This document shows positions 20,219 through 30,466 of a stretch of DNA of 64,000 nucleotides, one piece after another. Every line of letters starts with the position of its first letter. Positions within the stretch are counted from its first letter, which is position 1. Source of the DNA: Drosophila persimilis (Eukaryota > Arthropoda > Insecta > Diptera > Drosophilidae); assembly GCF_003286085.1 (NCBI RefSeq), contig NW_020825294.1:8742001-8806000 (forward strand), read 5' to 3'. The position numbers and the translations under genes are program-made. The notes beneath the pieces are model-generated. The model was not told the DNA's origin and made no database searches. It worked only from the letters and a program-made list of their open reading frames with translations.

Positions 20219-22826
20219 CTGGGTCCCGTCCTCCTCGTTGACCCATCGAAACAGTTAGCTTAAGCCTAGATAAATGAGTAGAGGTTAAATTGCGATAACA
20301 GTTTTCGTTACTCGCGTAGTTCAAGTACAAGTTTTAAGTGTATTCATCGAGGAAACGAAACGGTTCTTCCCGCCAAAAGGCAAAAGGGATTGACTTGTAA
20401 AATATACCCATAAGTAAGGTCTTGTTTATCTGATGTATGTACTGTACGTGTACACAATTGTGTCGTCCTATTGGGGGAGTAAGCCCAAAAGTAACTTTTC
20501 GAATTGGCCGAAAAAGAGAAGCAGGGAGGGCTTATCACTGCAATCGGAGGCCAAAATACATATATATACGATTACTATGTGGTAAATGACATTCCCGTTC
20601 GAGTTCGAGTTTCAGCCACAGCCAGAGACCCTGTGTGCACCTAGCACTCCACTCCTCCCTAGCACTCGTGTTCGAGCCTGTATCCAGTGTACATACAATA
20701 CTTGCCATTCGAGTCGTCTGATTTATTTTCCCATATATTTTGTACGAGCCAAAAGTAAAAGATTTCATTTCACGGCCCCCCGCGTTGCTGTCTACATGCG
20801 ACAAATACAAATCGCTCGCGAATGTGTTTATTGAGGAAACTCCACTATATGTAAGTTCATCTGGAATTGCCCTCGCCCCCTTCCCCCTTCCTGTTCCTTT
20901 TCCTTCGTCTTTTCCGTCCCCAACTGGGGAATCGGAAATAGGTTTCGTGTTATTTATTTACCCACAATCGACACGCGAGGCAGGCGAACAGTGATATGCA
21001 TATCGATGAGTGGAGGGAAGACTAAGGCCTAGAGGTGCTCGTGAAGCCCGTGAGCACGAGCCTCACGACACCACACTAAATCCGTCCGAAACATTTGTTC
21101 CATTTTAGAGATAAGACCTGAAAGATGTCTAAGCAATGACTAAAACACGAAAGTCTATCCTCCGCATCCCCACTATGGATCATCCATTAAGGGATGAACT
21201 TCCGAACTTCCGATGACTCCTTCCTGTAAGTCCCTCTTCACGTGATCATCTCTATCATAGTTAGCCAGGGCAAAATAAACACTGCTCCGGAAACAGTCGA
21301 GGAGTTGTCGGCACTTGGAAGCGCAGTCCACATCAGAGTCCCGTCATCCGTCGTCGGTTGCTGTTTATTCGGATTCGGGTGAAACAATGCCACGGAAAGC
21401 ACAGGACTCTGGTCCAATACGAAGCCTGTGAACATCATACACACGCGCCGCTAGACTAACACGTAAAACAGACAATTTACGAGCCTTAATTAGTCACTCT
21501 CGCCCTCGCCCTCACCCTCGCTGTGCCCCATCCACCCACAAAAAGTTGTATTGAAGTTTCCCGGTGGCAATACGCGCGAAAATGAAAGACGCGAAGTGTT
21601 TCGGCCTGGTCTGGTGGCGGGGAGAGCGTGCAATTAGCCAAAGAGTTTGACAGCCGCGCGGTGATACGTCGGAAAAAGTTGGCCCAAACTGTAAATTGTT
21701 TTTGAGTGGCGGCAAGCACGGACAGGGGGTGGCAAAAACTGTAAATGTGCAAGCTAAGGCAGCAAAAGGTGCTGGCAAAATAGTTTCAAAACTACTTGCA
21801 TATTTAGCGGATTTCCCTTCACTTGTAGGACAACTTTTGATGGGTACAGATACAGAGGGAACTGCAACCCTCTGACATGAAGTCTCCAACAAATCATAAC
21901 AATTCATTGCCCCCAAGCCAAGCAAAGCCAAGCCAAGCCAAGACAATCCTAGCCGGGCCAAGTCATTCGTCTTAATCGATTTTCACATACCTATAGCCTA
22001 TCATATTCAGCAGGATCGCTCGCAACGGTTCCTGGTTACTGGCTGCTCCCTCGCCTCCTACTCCAATATAATATGCCTTTAAAAGTGTTTTAAGTACGCG
22101 TAGCCACGCTTCCCCTGCGCCAATCCAATCCAAGCAGACGGACTGACTGACTGACGTCTCAGTTCACTCGTACCCGAGTATGTAAATCCGTGGCAGCCCT
22201 GGCTGCCCTGACACCCGTGGCAGCTTTATTTTCAAATCGTGTCAAACAGTAGGGCCAGGCCAGGCCAGGCCAGGCGAGGACAGGGGAATAAGTATAATAA
22301 TGTCTAAAAAACTACAGACAACCTTCGAGGGGGACTCCCGACTCCCCACTTCTGACTCCGACTGCCGAAGTGCCAAAGAAACAGAACTTTGAAACCCGAT
22401 ACCTTGCCACCTACGGCGCTACGGCACTACGGAGCTCTAGAGTGTGAGTGGGCCGAGGGAGGAGGGCAGAGTCAATCAATTCGATTTGGTTTTATTTTCG
22501 TGACAAAGTTTTAATAGCAATATTATTGAAATGAAATGAAATGAAATGAAACGGTAATGAAGCCGAAATTCGTCTCGGAGACGAGTATGAACGAGTATTT
22601 TTGGGTCTGTGCAATATGAAACTGACACGACACGAAAGGTGCACCACTCACACGACGCCAGAAACAATTTAAAGTCAACAGCAACAAGAAACCCTGCCAG
22701 AGCTTTGAGCCCTCTAGCAACCCGTAGACAACGTTGTCTGAGAGCTCGGACAGTATATGTTCCGTATTCCGTCTCCGGGCATAGGATAATTAGTTACAGA
22801 TTTGTGAGAGTATTTTGAGCATTGCC
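20219..22826. other. Region between coiled-coil genes A and B, presumed 3' UTR and promoter
   Basis: No supported gene. It holds TACGAGT-like words near 20710 and 22585, GCCAGGCC repeats at 22252-22276, a GAAAT pentamer run at 22529-22552, and CTCGCC repeats at 21499-21520. The sequence just before 22827 has no TATA box. A minus-strand open frame at 21512-21961 lacks an ATG near its start and is mostly repeat-derived. Confidence 0.5.
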
Positions 22827-24617
22827 ATGGTAAGCCCTAGCACGTTGGCTCCTGTCCCAGTTTCCATTTCCACCTGTTATGTACTCCAGACCGACGAGGC
22901 GGCGGACTGTCCTCATCGACAGGAGCTTGAGCACACCCTACTCCACTGCCAAACCCAATCGGAGATCTTGCAGGCCACGCGGGACAACTACCTGAGCATT
23001 ATCGATGAGTTCAAGCGGGACCTTGAGGAGCTGACCGAGCAAGTGGAGCAGCAGCAGCACCCGGAATTAGAGCAGTGCTCGGAATCGGACTTGGAGCTCG
23101 AGGAACCACCCCGGATCAACCTCAACAGCGCACTAGAGATACAAGTTGGCCTCAAACACACACAGACACAATAGCCCCAGACTCATTGACTGCATGGTTA
23201 ACCCCCTTCACTTTCTTTAATCTCTGCCCCTATCCCGTTCCATCACAGAACCAGCATTTGATCGAAGTGATAAGTGGGCTGCAAGAAACGCTAAGACATC
23301 GCGATGGAGAAGTGTCCCAGCTGCAGAAAATGATCCAAAGCTACTCCGATTTCAGCAGGAACCAGAGACTCAACGATGAGATCGACCGCCTCAAGGAGGC
23401 CCTAAGTTAGTTTCGATGAAGTGGAAATGAGTAGTAGGAGTAGAGAGAATTAATACCTTTCACCCCAGGTGCACAGAATCAAAAGATTCGTGAGATGGCG
23501 TCCTTGCTGAAGAACAATGAAGATCAGTGCGAAAATCTCAAGACGACCTACGACGATCAGTGCAAGGAGCTGAAGAAGTCCAAAAAGCGCCAGCAGAGCC
23601 TAGAGGAATCTGCCTGTAAGGTGGAAACCGAGCTAAAATCGGTGATAATAGAGGTAGGAGACCGATTCTTAAAATCCATCGGAAATATCCCCACTAATAA
23701 TCCCTACCTTTCCCAGCGCGATCTGTTGCGGGAAGAGGTCCAGGCTCTAAGAGAGAAGGATGCCAAAGCCACCGGACGCGAGCGGGCGTTCTGCGACCAG
23801 CTGAAGATCAGCGAAAAGGAGCTGAACAATTCGCGGCGGGTTATCCAAAGCCTGCAGGATCAAGAGAAACAATGGAAGCAACAACACCGAGAGACCGTCA
23901 AGCAGTTGGATGCAGCGAATGCCACCATGGAGCAGAAGCTTCGGGAATGCGAGTGCGAACAGAAGAAGATACGGGGCAAGCTAAAGTAGGTATGCCGTAT
24001 GAATGGATGTACATCAATCTAAGAGCAGATTCCGTGTGGAATGACAGGCAGCAGGAGGAAGTAAACGAGCAGCAGGAGGGGATAATCAGTTCGTTTAGGC
24101 AGTGGAAGGATGCACAGATTAGGGTGGACGAGGCAAAGCGGCAGTGCGAACAGCGGGCAGAGGAGCAGATCAGAATGCTCATGGAGGAGTACCGGACGCT
24201 GGTCCTTGATTACAGGTCCCTGCACCGGGACCATTCCCTACTTGAAGCCGAGATACTACGCGTCAAGAAAGCCGTCCACCGAACCACATCCCCTTCGACG
24301 CAGCCGGACTGTGCCCGGGTCCCCCCGCATATCGGCGACGATGTGAGTGATGAGTGTTGGCTCAATTTAGGCCGAATACCCTGACTTGACCTACCTGTCA
24401 CTAATTAATTTCTTCACATTGAACAATACAGCAAATGACCAACCGTATGCGCATCCTGGCCAATACATCACAGCGCCTTTCTATCCACTCTCAAATGCTC
24501 AATGACCATTCAGTGCCCCAAGAACAGGCTCGTTCGCGAAAAGCTAGCCAGAAGGAACAGGAGCGGGCGGCAGCGCTGTCGAGTCAAGAAAATGCATCCC
24601 CGTCAAGGAACTCATAG
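22827..24617 (+). CDS. Unrecognised coiled-coil protein B, 7 exons, 449 aa
   Basis: Exons: 22827-22829 (the ATG alone), 22890-23144, 23249-23405, 23469-23653, 23717-23985, 24048-24342, 24432-24617. Phases all fit. The donor after 23144 (CAA|GTTGGC) is weak; the others are good. Almost the whole protein is charged and helical with long coiled-coil stretches, for example CPHRQELEHTLLHCQTQ (early), LRHRDGEVSQLQKMIQ (about 95-115), KELKKSKKRQQSLEESACKV (about 165-190) and LQDQEKQWKQQHRETVKQL (about 250-275). The C-terminal about 60 residues are Ser/Gln/Glu-rich and probably disordered. There is no catalytic motif, signal peptide or membrane segment. It ends tail-to-tail with UXT, 168 bp between stop codons. 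AATAAA words occur at about 24702 and 24727. A structural role at centrosome, cilium or cytoskeleton would be typical of such a protein, but this is only inference. Confidence 0.75.
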
Positions 24618-24785
24618 TCCTCGGATAGCCCATTGTTCGAAGAGCAGTCCATTTAAATTTCATTTAACTAAAACCCATTTACCATTCGGCCAACACATTT
24701 ACAATAAATTTAAGTGTAATCGAAATTAAATAAACTGAGTGCTGGTGTAGAACTATTTTCCCTACCCGCTACCTATAAAGGCTGC

Positions 24786-25333
24786 TTACTGATGCGCCTC
24801 CTCCTGCATCAGCTTTTCCCGCTCGCCTATCGCCAACAGAGACATCTTTATCTGGGTCCGCTTCTTGATGCTCTCATCGCGCAGGACATCCGCCTCCTTG
24901 GTGAGTATCTTGATCCGCACATCGCTGAAGCGCTCCGCCTCCGCCATGCTCATTTCCAGGAACACGTCCTTGCCCACGTTAACCAGGATCTTGTCCATTT
25001 GCGACACGCGCGCTTGCATGAACACGTTGCTGCCGATGTTCACTTGGGTCTTGTAACCTTCCGGCAGGTGGGCGTCGAATGTCTGCAGGGTGTTCTTCAG
25101 CTGGACATACTCCATGATCTCTTGGTTGTATTGCCCGATCCAGTTCTCCAGTTCCCTGAGGTCGCGTTTTAGGACTTCGTTGATGAACTCTTCGATCTGC
25201 GTAATGCGCGCTTGATGTGTGTCGGGCTGGGGGCCACTGCAAACGTGATATTTGTATTCTCCTCCTGTGGCGTGTGCTGACATGCTTACCGTTGGATGCG
25301 CTCGTAGGCGACACCTGTGGATTTTTCATACAT
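24786..25333 (-). CDS. UXT: UXT-like prefoldin alpha-class subunit, 2 exons
   Basis: Minus strand: exon 1 is 25333-25290, exon 2 is 25236-24786, and the intron is 53 bp (GTAAGC...TTGCAG). The product is 164 aa, close to human UXT (157). It starts MYEKSTGVAYERIQRG; reading straight through the intron would give a false start at 25283. The N-terminal helix (ITQIEEFINEVLKRDLRELEN) aligns with human YETFISDVLQRDLRKVLD. The central part (VNIGSNVFMQARV and VNVGKDVFLEMSMAEAERF) is the prefoldin-alpha beta-hairpin region, matching UXT VDLGCNFF and FFLELTLAEALKF. A C-terminal coiled coil follows. UXT is part of prefoldin-like (R2TP/URI) complexes and acts in cytoplasm and nucleus. I believe the fly gene is l(2)35Cc, from memory. 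It is transcribed divergently from the gene at 26379. Confidence 0.88.
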
Positions 25334-25356
25334 TTTCGCAGATTTTTGTTTGTTTT

Positions 25357-26300
25357 TGTTTAAAATAGTGATGTAAAAAATATCGATGCATCGAGCATCG
25401 ATGTTTTTTTGCCGATGTTTACCGATGTTTTAATGTACCGATGTAATAAAAGCTGACCGCAGTGTGACCCTCAGAAATATACCAAAATATACCGTCTCAT
25501 TTTCAAAATATACTGATTATTATATATATTTTTCGTTGTTGATTTTAAGTGCAAATGCAGAATCATCACCATATCTTGATCCAAGTAAAGTGATTAAATA
25601 CCGATTCATAAACTATTCAAAGAGAGCGAAAAAAAGAGAAACCCGATTTTAAGAGAGCAAAAAGAGCCAGCTACCGTTTTGAAGAAATCAGTTCGGCCAT
25701 CGATACTATCGATTGGACGCGAGTGGTGCGAGCCAAACAGAAATTGTTTGAAAATGAATGAGCGAAAAGGATTTAAAATATACCATTTTATACCGTCTCA
25801 ATTGTGTCCTATATTTCTGCGCTTATTAATTTCGTTGTAAATAATAACATACAATTTCCTAGTAAGAAGGAAGCTCTTCCGGTACTATCGGTATTTCTGT
25901 CTAAAATTTGTAAAACCATGCATTGAGCCAACAGCTGATCGCCCTTCGCTTTCCAGCACCGCTACTTTTTGGCGGGGAGCCAAATTCAAGTTTGCACGTT
26001 TTAAAAAAATTCAATTGGGGGCTCTGATTAATTCCAGCCCGAGCAGCCTGTGCACGCAATGATAAACAAAAGATTTCCCATCATTTTTCGAGTGCTTTGT
26101 CTGCGACGCAGGCAAAAATCAAAACTGAATCGAAATTGAAAGCGAGTGCAGACACCACTTTCATTAGCATTTTTAATGCTGTGTTGTTAACCTTTGCATT
26201 TGAACCCTGTCGAAATGTTTCCTGGTCTGGTTGTGTCATCTGTCAGTTCAGCTGTCAGGTCGACTTATAGGCCATTTTAATTTATTTTAGCCAGGCGTCA
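25357..26300. promoter_or_regulatory. Bidirectional housekeeping promoter region between UXT and the 107-aa gene
   Basis: Close to UXT: DRE-like ATCGATG words at about 25382-25403 followed by repeated CCGATGTTT; then AGTGTGACC at 25461-25469 (motif 1, GGTCACACT, on the minus strand), followed by three minus-strand GGTATATTT-type motif 6 words to 25500. A second cluster at about 25777-25799 has TATACCGTCTC and ATATACC again. ATCGATA and TATCGAT lie at 25699-25712. The E-box 15-mer GCCAACAGCTGATCG is at 25927-25941, on the side of the plus-strand gene. No TATA box was noted. DREF and M1BP are the known binders of DRE and motif 1; that they act here is inferred. Confidence 0.65.
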
Positions 26301-26378
26301 ACAACTGTGTAAGTTTTTTCCCTAATTTTCCATATTTTTCCTGTGGATGCTTCACGGCTCTCCCCCACAGCGTTCGCC

Positions 26379-26702
26379 ATGAGTTTATCTTTGATGCGGA
26401 AACTTCTGCCACCGAAAAAGATGTGGACCGTGGCCGGGACTACAATGCAAGTGCGTCACCATGCCCCCATTGCTGGTCCACCGCGATTTCCAATGTCGCC
26501 CGGACAGAAGCTGATCATGGGCGGGGGTTCAATACTGGTCATGATGATCATCCCCTTCTGGGCCCTCTTCCAAGTTCCCCGTTGGTCTAAACTGCACAAC
26601 GGCATCGAGGAAGAGGTCGAGGAGAAGGAGCAGGAGGAGGCCGCTCCGCCCGAGAAGGAGCCGCCCCCACCAAAGGACGAAAAGAACGAACAGAAGCACT
26701 AA
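26379..26702 (+). CDS. Small single-span protein, probably mitochondrial inner membrane
   Basis: The product is 107 aa. A 62-bp 5' UTR intron (26309-26370, GTAAGT...CCCACAG) ends 8 bp before the ATG at 26379, which is the first ATG in the exon. Residues 1-30 are basic with Met, Leu, Lys, Arg and His and no acidic residue, as in a mitochondrial targeting sequence. Residues 31-44 (IAGPPRFPMSPGQK) precede one hydrophobic span at about 45-65 (LIMGGGSILVMMIIPFWALF), then VPRWSKLHN. Residues 76-107 are a highly charged tail of Glu, Lys and Pro. Size, a PP motif before the helix and one membrane span recall small cytochrome c oxidase subunits such as COX8, but I cannot assign it to a family. The acidic tail is unusual for those. 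A possible poly(A) signal region lies near 26876-26945. Confidence 0.7.
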   Translation: MSLSLMRKLLPPKKMWTVAGTTMQVRHHAPIAGPPRFPMSPGQKLIMGGGSILVMMIIPFWALFQVPRWSKLHNGIEEEVEEKEQEEAAPPEKEPPPPKDEKNEQKH

Positions 26703-27726
26703 CTACTCAAAGATGAAGACACTTCGGACACGGTGCAATGTCCATCCACACGTTGTATACTTTTAAACGGTGACTTCTTATGGACTCTTTTACTGGGGCC
26801 AACGCACACTTCCACCCACTACCATTCCACATTCCACTGGAATCTTGTAACACCCACACTGTGCACCCAAAACTACATAAATAATTACAAATTTACAATG
26901 TACAGATACAAAATAATGCCAACGCTTAGCAACAGCGTGTGAATTAAAGCGATGTTATTGCAGCCCTAAAGAAACTACACCGATCTTCACTTTTTGATGA
27001 CCCAATGGGATCGTTACAGATGTACGCAAAGGATCGGAATTTATTCTTCTACCAGTACTCCACTATGACAAGAACACCCCACAAAGCGAAAGGTTCTATA
27101 AGAAACTATGTATATAATTGGCGCGGAAAGAGACAATAGGTGTACCAAGTTGATCTGCAAAACGACGTTTATTCAGACTTCAGTACTTCAGAAGGATGGT
27201 GTTTTCCTTGAAGCATGCATGTGCATATTTATATGTATTAAGAATTAGGATTATGAAAATAGCCGAGGAGCTTTCCGTTCTTCTGACTGGCTTTCACTTT
27301 CTCAGAAGCAGATGCGATGCTACTTAATTTTCCAAAATTGGACCGCCTGGACAAGGAGATATGTAGACTTATCCTATAACGAGAGGCTATCTACCAAAAA
27401 TACGTCATAAATTATAAGCTTTATGGGGAGTATTTATCGAATTATCAAAAACTGCTATTGATTTACTTTGAAATCTTCAGAGATCCGCGCTGGGGCCTCC
27501 AACCAATTAAGGATCTTCCCCATCGACGACAATAAACCAACCAGTAATCCATTGTCCGCATCCAATTAGCCTCTGCAAACACCTCAGCCAAGCTCCAGGC
27601 TCCTTGGAAAATGCTCTGTTCGGCCCCTGCCTGCCACGAGTCTATTTTCCACGGCTGCCTGCCACAAATCAAAAACTTACAAAAAAAACCGAAAAACCAA
27701 CAAAACTAAACGAAACAAAACGAAAT

Positions 27727-27742
27727 CCCCCCCCCCCCCCCC
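27727..27742. repeat. Run of 16 C
   Basis: A homopolymer of sixteen C bases. Similar but shorter C runs lie at about 49230-49240 and 59141-59150. Exact lengths may be unreliable in assembly. Confidence 0.9.
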
Positions 27743-30436
27743 AAAGCAAGCCAGAAAACCCAAAAAGCAAAGTGCCAACTTTCATTAAAAGTATTTCTGC
27801 GCTCATTGCCAATGCAAGACATTGCATTCAATTGTGGATTTTGCTTTGTTGGGTTTGTTAGTCCCAGCCACAGCCACAACCACAGCTCAGACTTAGCCTT
27901 AGCCTTAGCCTGGGACTTTGACCAAGCCACCATCCAGCATCCACCATCCCCAGCATCCACCATTCAGTATCCAGCGGCCAGCAGCCTCCCGTGGTCTGGG
28001 CCTTGTCGGATCCGATCCTCATGATCTACAACATAGCGTGACCTTCTTCGCCTTCCAGGCCCATGGAGGATAGGATGGGGAGACTTGCGGCAAGGCAAGG
28101 AAAAAAGGAAAACAACGAAAGACAAAAAAAGAGTCGCACACAGAGTTTGAAAAAGTAAAAATCGTCGAAGGAAAGTGAATTTCTTTTTAAGCAAATCAAC
28201 TGGCCACGCCCCCCCGTGTCTCCCGTGTCCCCGACTCCCATGCGCCTCCTCCTCGAGCTAGACTTGGAGATTCACAGATTTTTTGGTGAAATTTCATGTG
28301 CCATTAAACTGGTTCTGTCAGGCAGTGGACTGTCGATCGGGTTTGGGTTTGGGTTTGGGTTCGGCGACTCCGACTCCAGCACTCCTTGCAGCCAGTCGGA
28401 TCGGATCCCATCGGGAGTGGGTCGACGACTACGTGGCGCCCTTTAACTGAATTTTGGAATTTATTGACCACAGATGAAAGTCTTAATAATATTTTCCCAT
28501 CGAATGGAATCCATCATTCAAAGAAAGGGCACTATTTATTTGTTCAATGGGAGGCGGGTGTTCCTGCTTGAAAGGGCCCAACATACCCGGATGACAATGG
28601 AACCTCGCACTCTAAATCGTGTGAATGAGGCATGCTCCCAGCTGGCACTGGCACCGGCACCCTGGCCCCCCCCGTCCCCCCAATCACCTATAAAGATGCT
28701 TCATTTTCATTTTTATGGCCCGCCATTGAAGTCTCATTTCTTTGTGGAAAGGAAGCTGCCTTCCTGCGGTGTCTTCGGCTCGTGGGCGTTGCACTGCTCT
28801 GATCTGCACTTGTTGCACTTGCCACACGTTGCGTTGCGTCAGTTTAGTGTGTCAGAAGCCGCAAGAAGAAAGTTGCCCGGGCCTCCATTGATCCGGTTTA
28901 CAGTCGGTTGGTCGACAGGTTCGTTGTTCCTGCGGAGGGGCGCGGATCAGCTCGGGGCCACATTTTACTTTCTGCTGCCACGAAAAATCGTTGTCCACTT
29001 TCGGTCGCAATTAATTATGCGGCGGGAGCTGAAAATGAAAGTGCGCTCAGGTTTCAGTCAGCTCGGAGTCGATCCAAGCAGAGCACAGCAGGATCGATCT
29101 GGTTCTGACTCTCTCTCTCTGTCTTTCTATCTTTCTCTGGCTGATGATGTGCCTCGATTTGTGTGGTCCATCGCTTTCCCAGTGGCTGCAAAACGGCTGG
29201 TTCCCATCATTAGACGCCAAGCGACTCTATTCCTGGCCCGGAAAGTGAGAACAAGATCTTCATTATCGCAGTCGGCAGTCGACGGGGATGTCGATGTCGT
29301 AGTCGCAGTCGTCGGCAATCGACTCATAAAGAGTTTGCTTTATGGTAGCCGACTGCCCCGCCTCTCTCCGCCCCGCGTCCTGGTGGTCGCCTAGTTTATG
29401 ACTGTATAACCGCAGATCGTGGCCCGATCCTCGCTGATTTGTCGCCTCCATTCAAAGACCGCCCCAGACCGCAGTCTTAAAGTGTTCTCTGAATATTGCC
29501 GCTAAATAATGAAAAAGTGTCGCCGACCTGTTGTCGGCACCTGTGTGGTGCTTGGCTGGCGGTTGGGTCCTGCGGCTGGCTCTTTGTCCATGCTAATGGC
29601 CACTGTGGAGCCTTCAATGTTCAAGTGTGATACTAGAAATAAGGAGGATCAGTATGATCAGGGGGGAATATAGTATAGAATATAGTATAAAATAGAAAGA
29701 GTTTTCGAAAAGATCTCAATTGAACAACAATTATATTATAGCCCCAATTAAATCCGCCTTCGGTGACTTGTGTGGCCCGCTGACCATTTGTGGCAACTTC
29801 AATTTTCCACTTCCAGAAGGAAATCCCCTGCCCCCCATCGTCTAACTCGAATTTATCGGGCTGTCAACACGCCAAGCCAGCCCCGGGCGCTATTGTGCCA
29901 TTTGTTCCCATGAAAAACTCATTTCGGTTGCGCGCTAATAAAAATTAAGCGCCATCCAATAAAAAGCGTAGACAATTCTGTAAATAAATAAGAGGAAAGC
30001 CCACACACCACACCACCTAGACATACGAAGACCAAGACCGGCACCGGGACCGGGAAAACAGCCATCGATCGCCGCCGACGACACGACACGATCAGCGGTT
30101 CCATTTGATCTATATGGGAGGGAGGTGCTTTGGGGGACTGTGACCCCGTGAGCGGAACAACAATGCGATATGGAAAACTGTGGCATGTTTTCACAACATC
30201 AGTCGCCTCCAACTCCAACTCCAGCTCCAGCTCGGAGCTCATAATCGTTTAGGACGGGGCTCGGATCGGAACTCGCAGACTCCAAGTCTGAGGAGAAATA
30301 ACTCCAGACACAAATTATATTAATGGTCTCCACTGCCACTGCCGAAGAGGAGGAGAGTATGGCATTTTGTCTCTGCACGAATCACGTTTTAGAAATTGCA
30401 TTGCACATAGGAGGCAGGAACGAACTACAAAGTACG

Positions 30437-30466
30437 ACTACTACGAGTACGAGTACTCGTAGTAGT
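30437..30466. repeat. Perfect 30-bp palindrome built on TACGAGTA
   Basis: Arms 30437-30450 and 30453-30466 (ACTACTACGAGTAC and its complement) are perfect, with a 2-bp centre. It contains the octamer-type word ACGAGTAC/GTACTCGT that is scattered across the whole window. It lies in gene-free DNA. Confidence 0.85.

Noticed and set aside
21512-21961. 149-codon minus-strand frame with a hydrophobic, signal-peptide-like start
   Set aside because: The start is TTG and the hydrophobic run comes from TTGGC/CTTGG repeats. No family was recognised and there is no splice context.
23985-24021. Alternative 36-38-bp intron in gene B ending at CTAAG
   Set aside because: Too short for a Drosophila intron; the TGACAG acceptor at 24047 gives a normal 62-bp intron in the same frame.
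23872-24384. 170-codon frame reading through the gene B intron at 23986-24047
   Set aside because: Its first part is out of the coiled-coil frame. Splicing from 23985 to 24048 with consensus sites keeps the coiled-coil frame on both sides.
24979-25329. 116-codon minus-strand frame starting MKNPQV at UXT
   Set aside because: It overlaps UXT in the wrong frame. The frame that aligns with human UXT needs the ATG at 25333 and the 53-bp intron.
28339-28362. TTTGGG repeats resembling telomeric or CRISPR-like periodicity
   Set aside because: A simple hexamer microsatellite in a fly genome. No spacer-repeat structure exists anywhere in the window.
29127-29327. Arg/Thr/Ser-rich minus-strand frame
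   Set aside because: Shadow of a CGATGTCG-type repeat; no gene structure.
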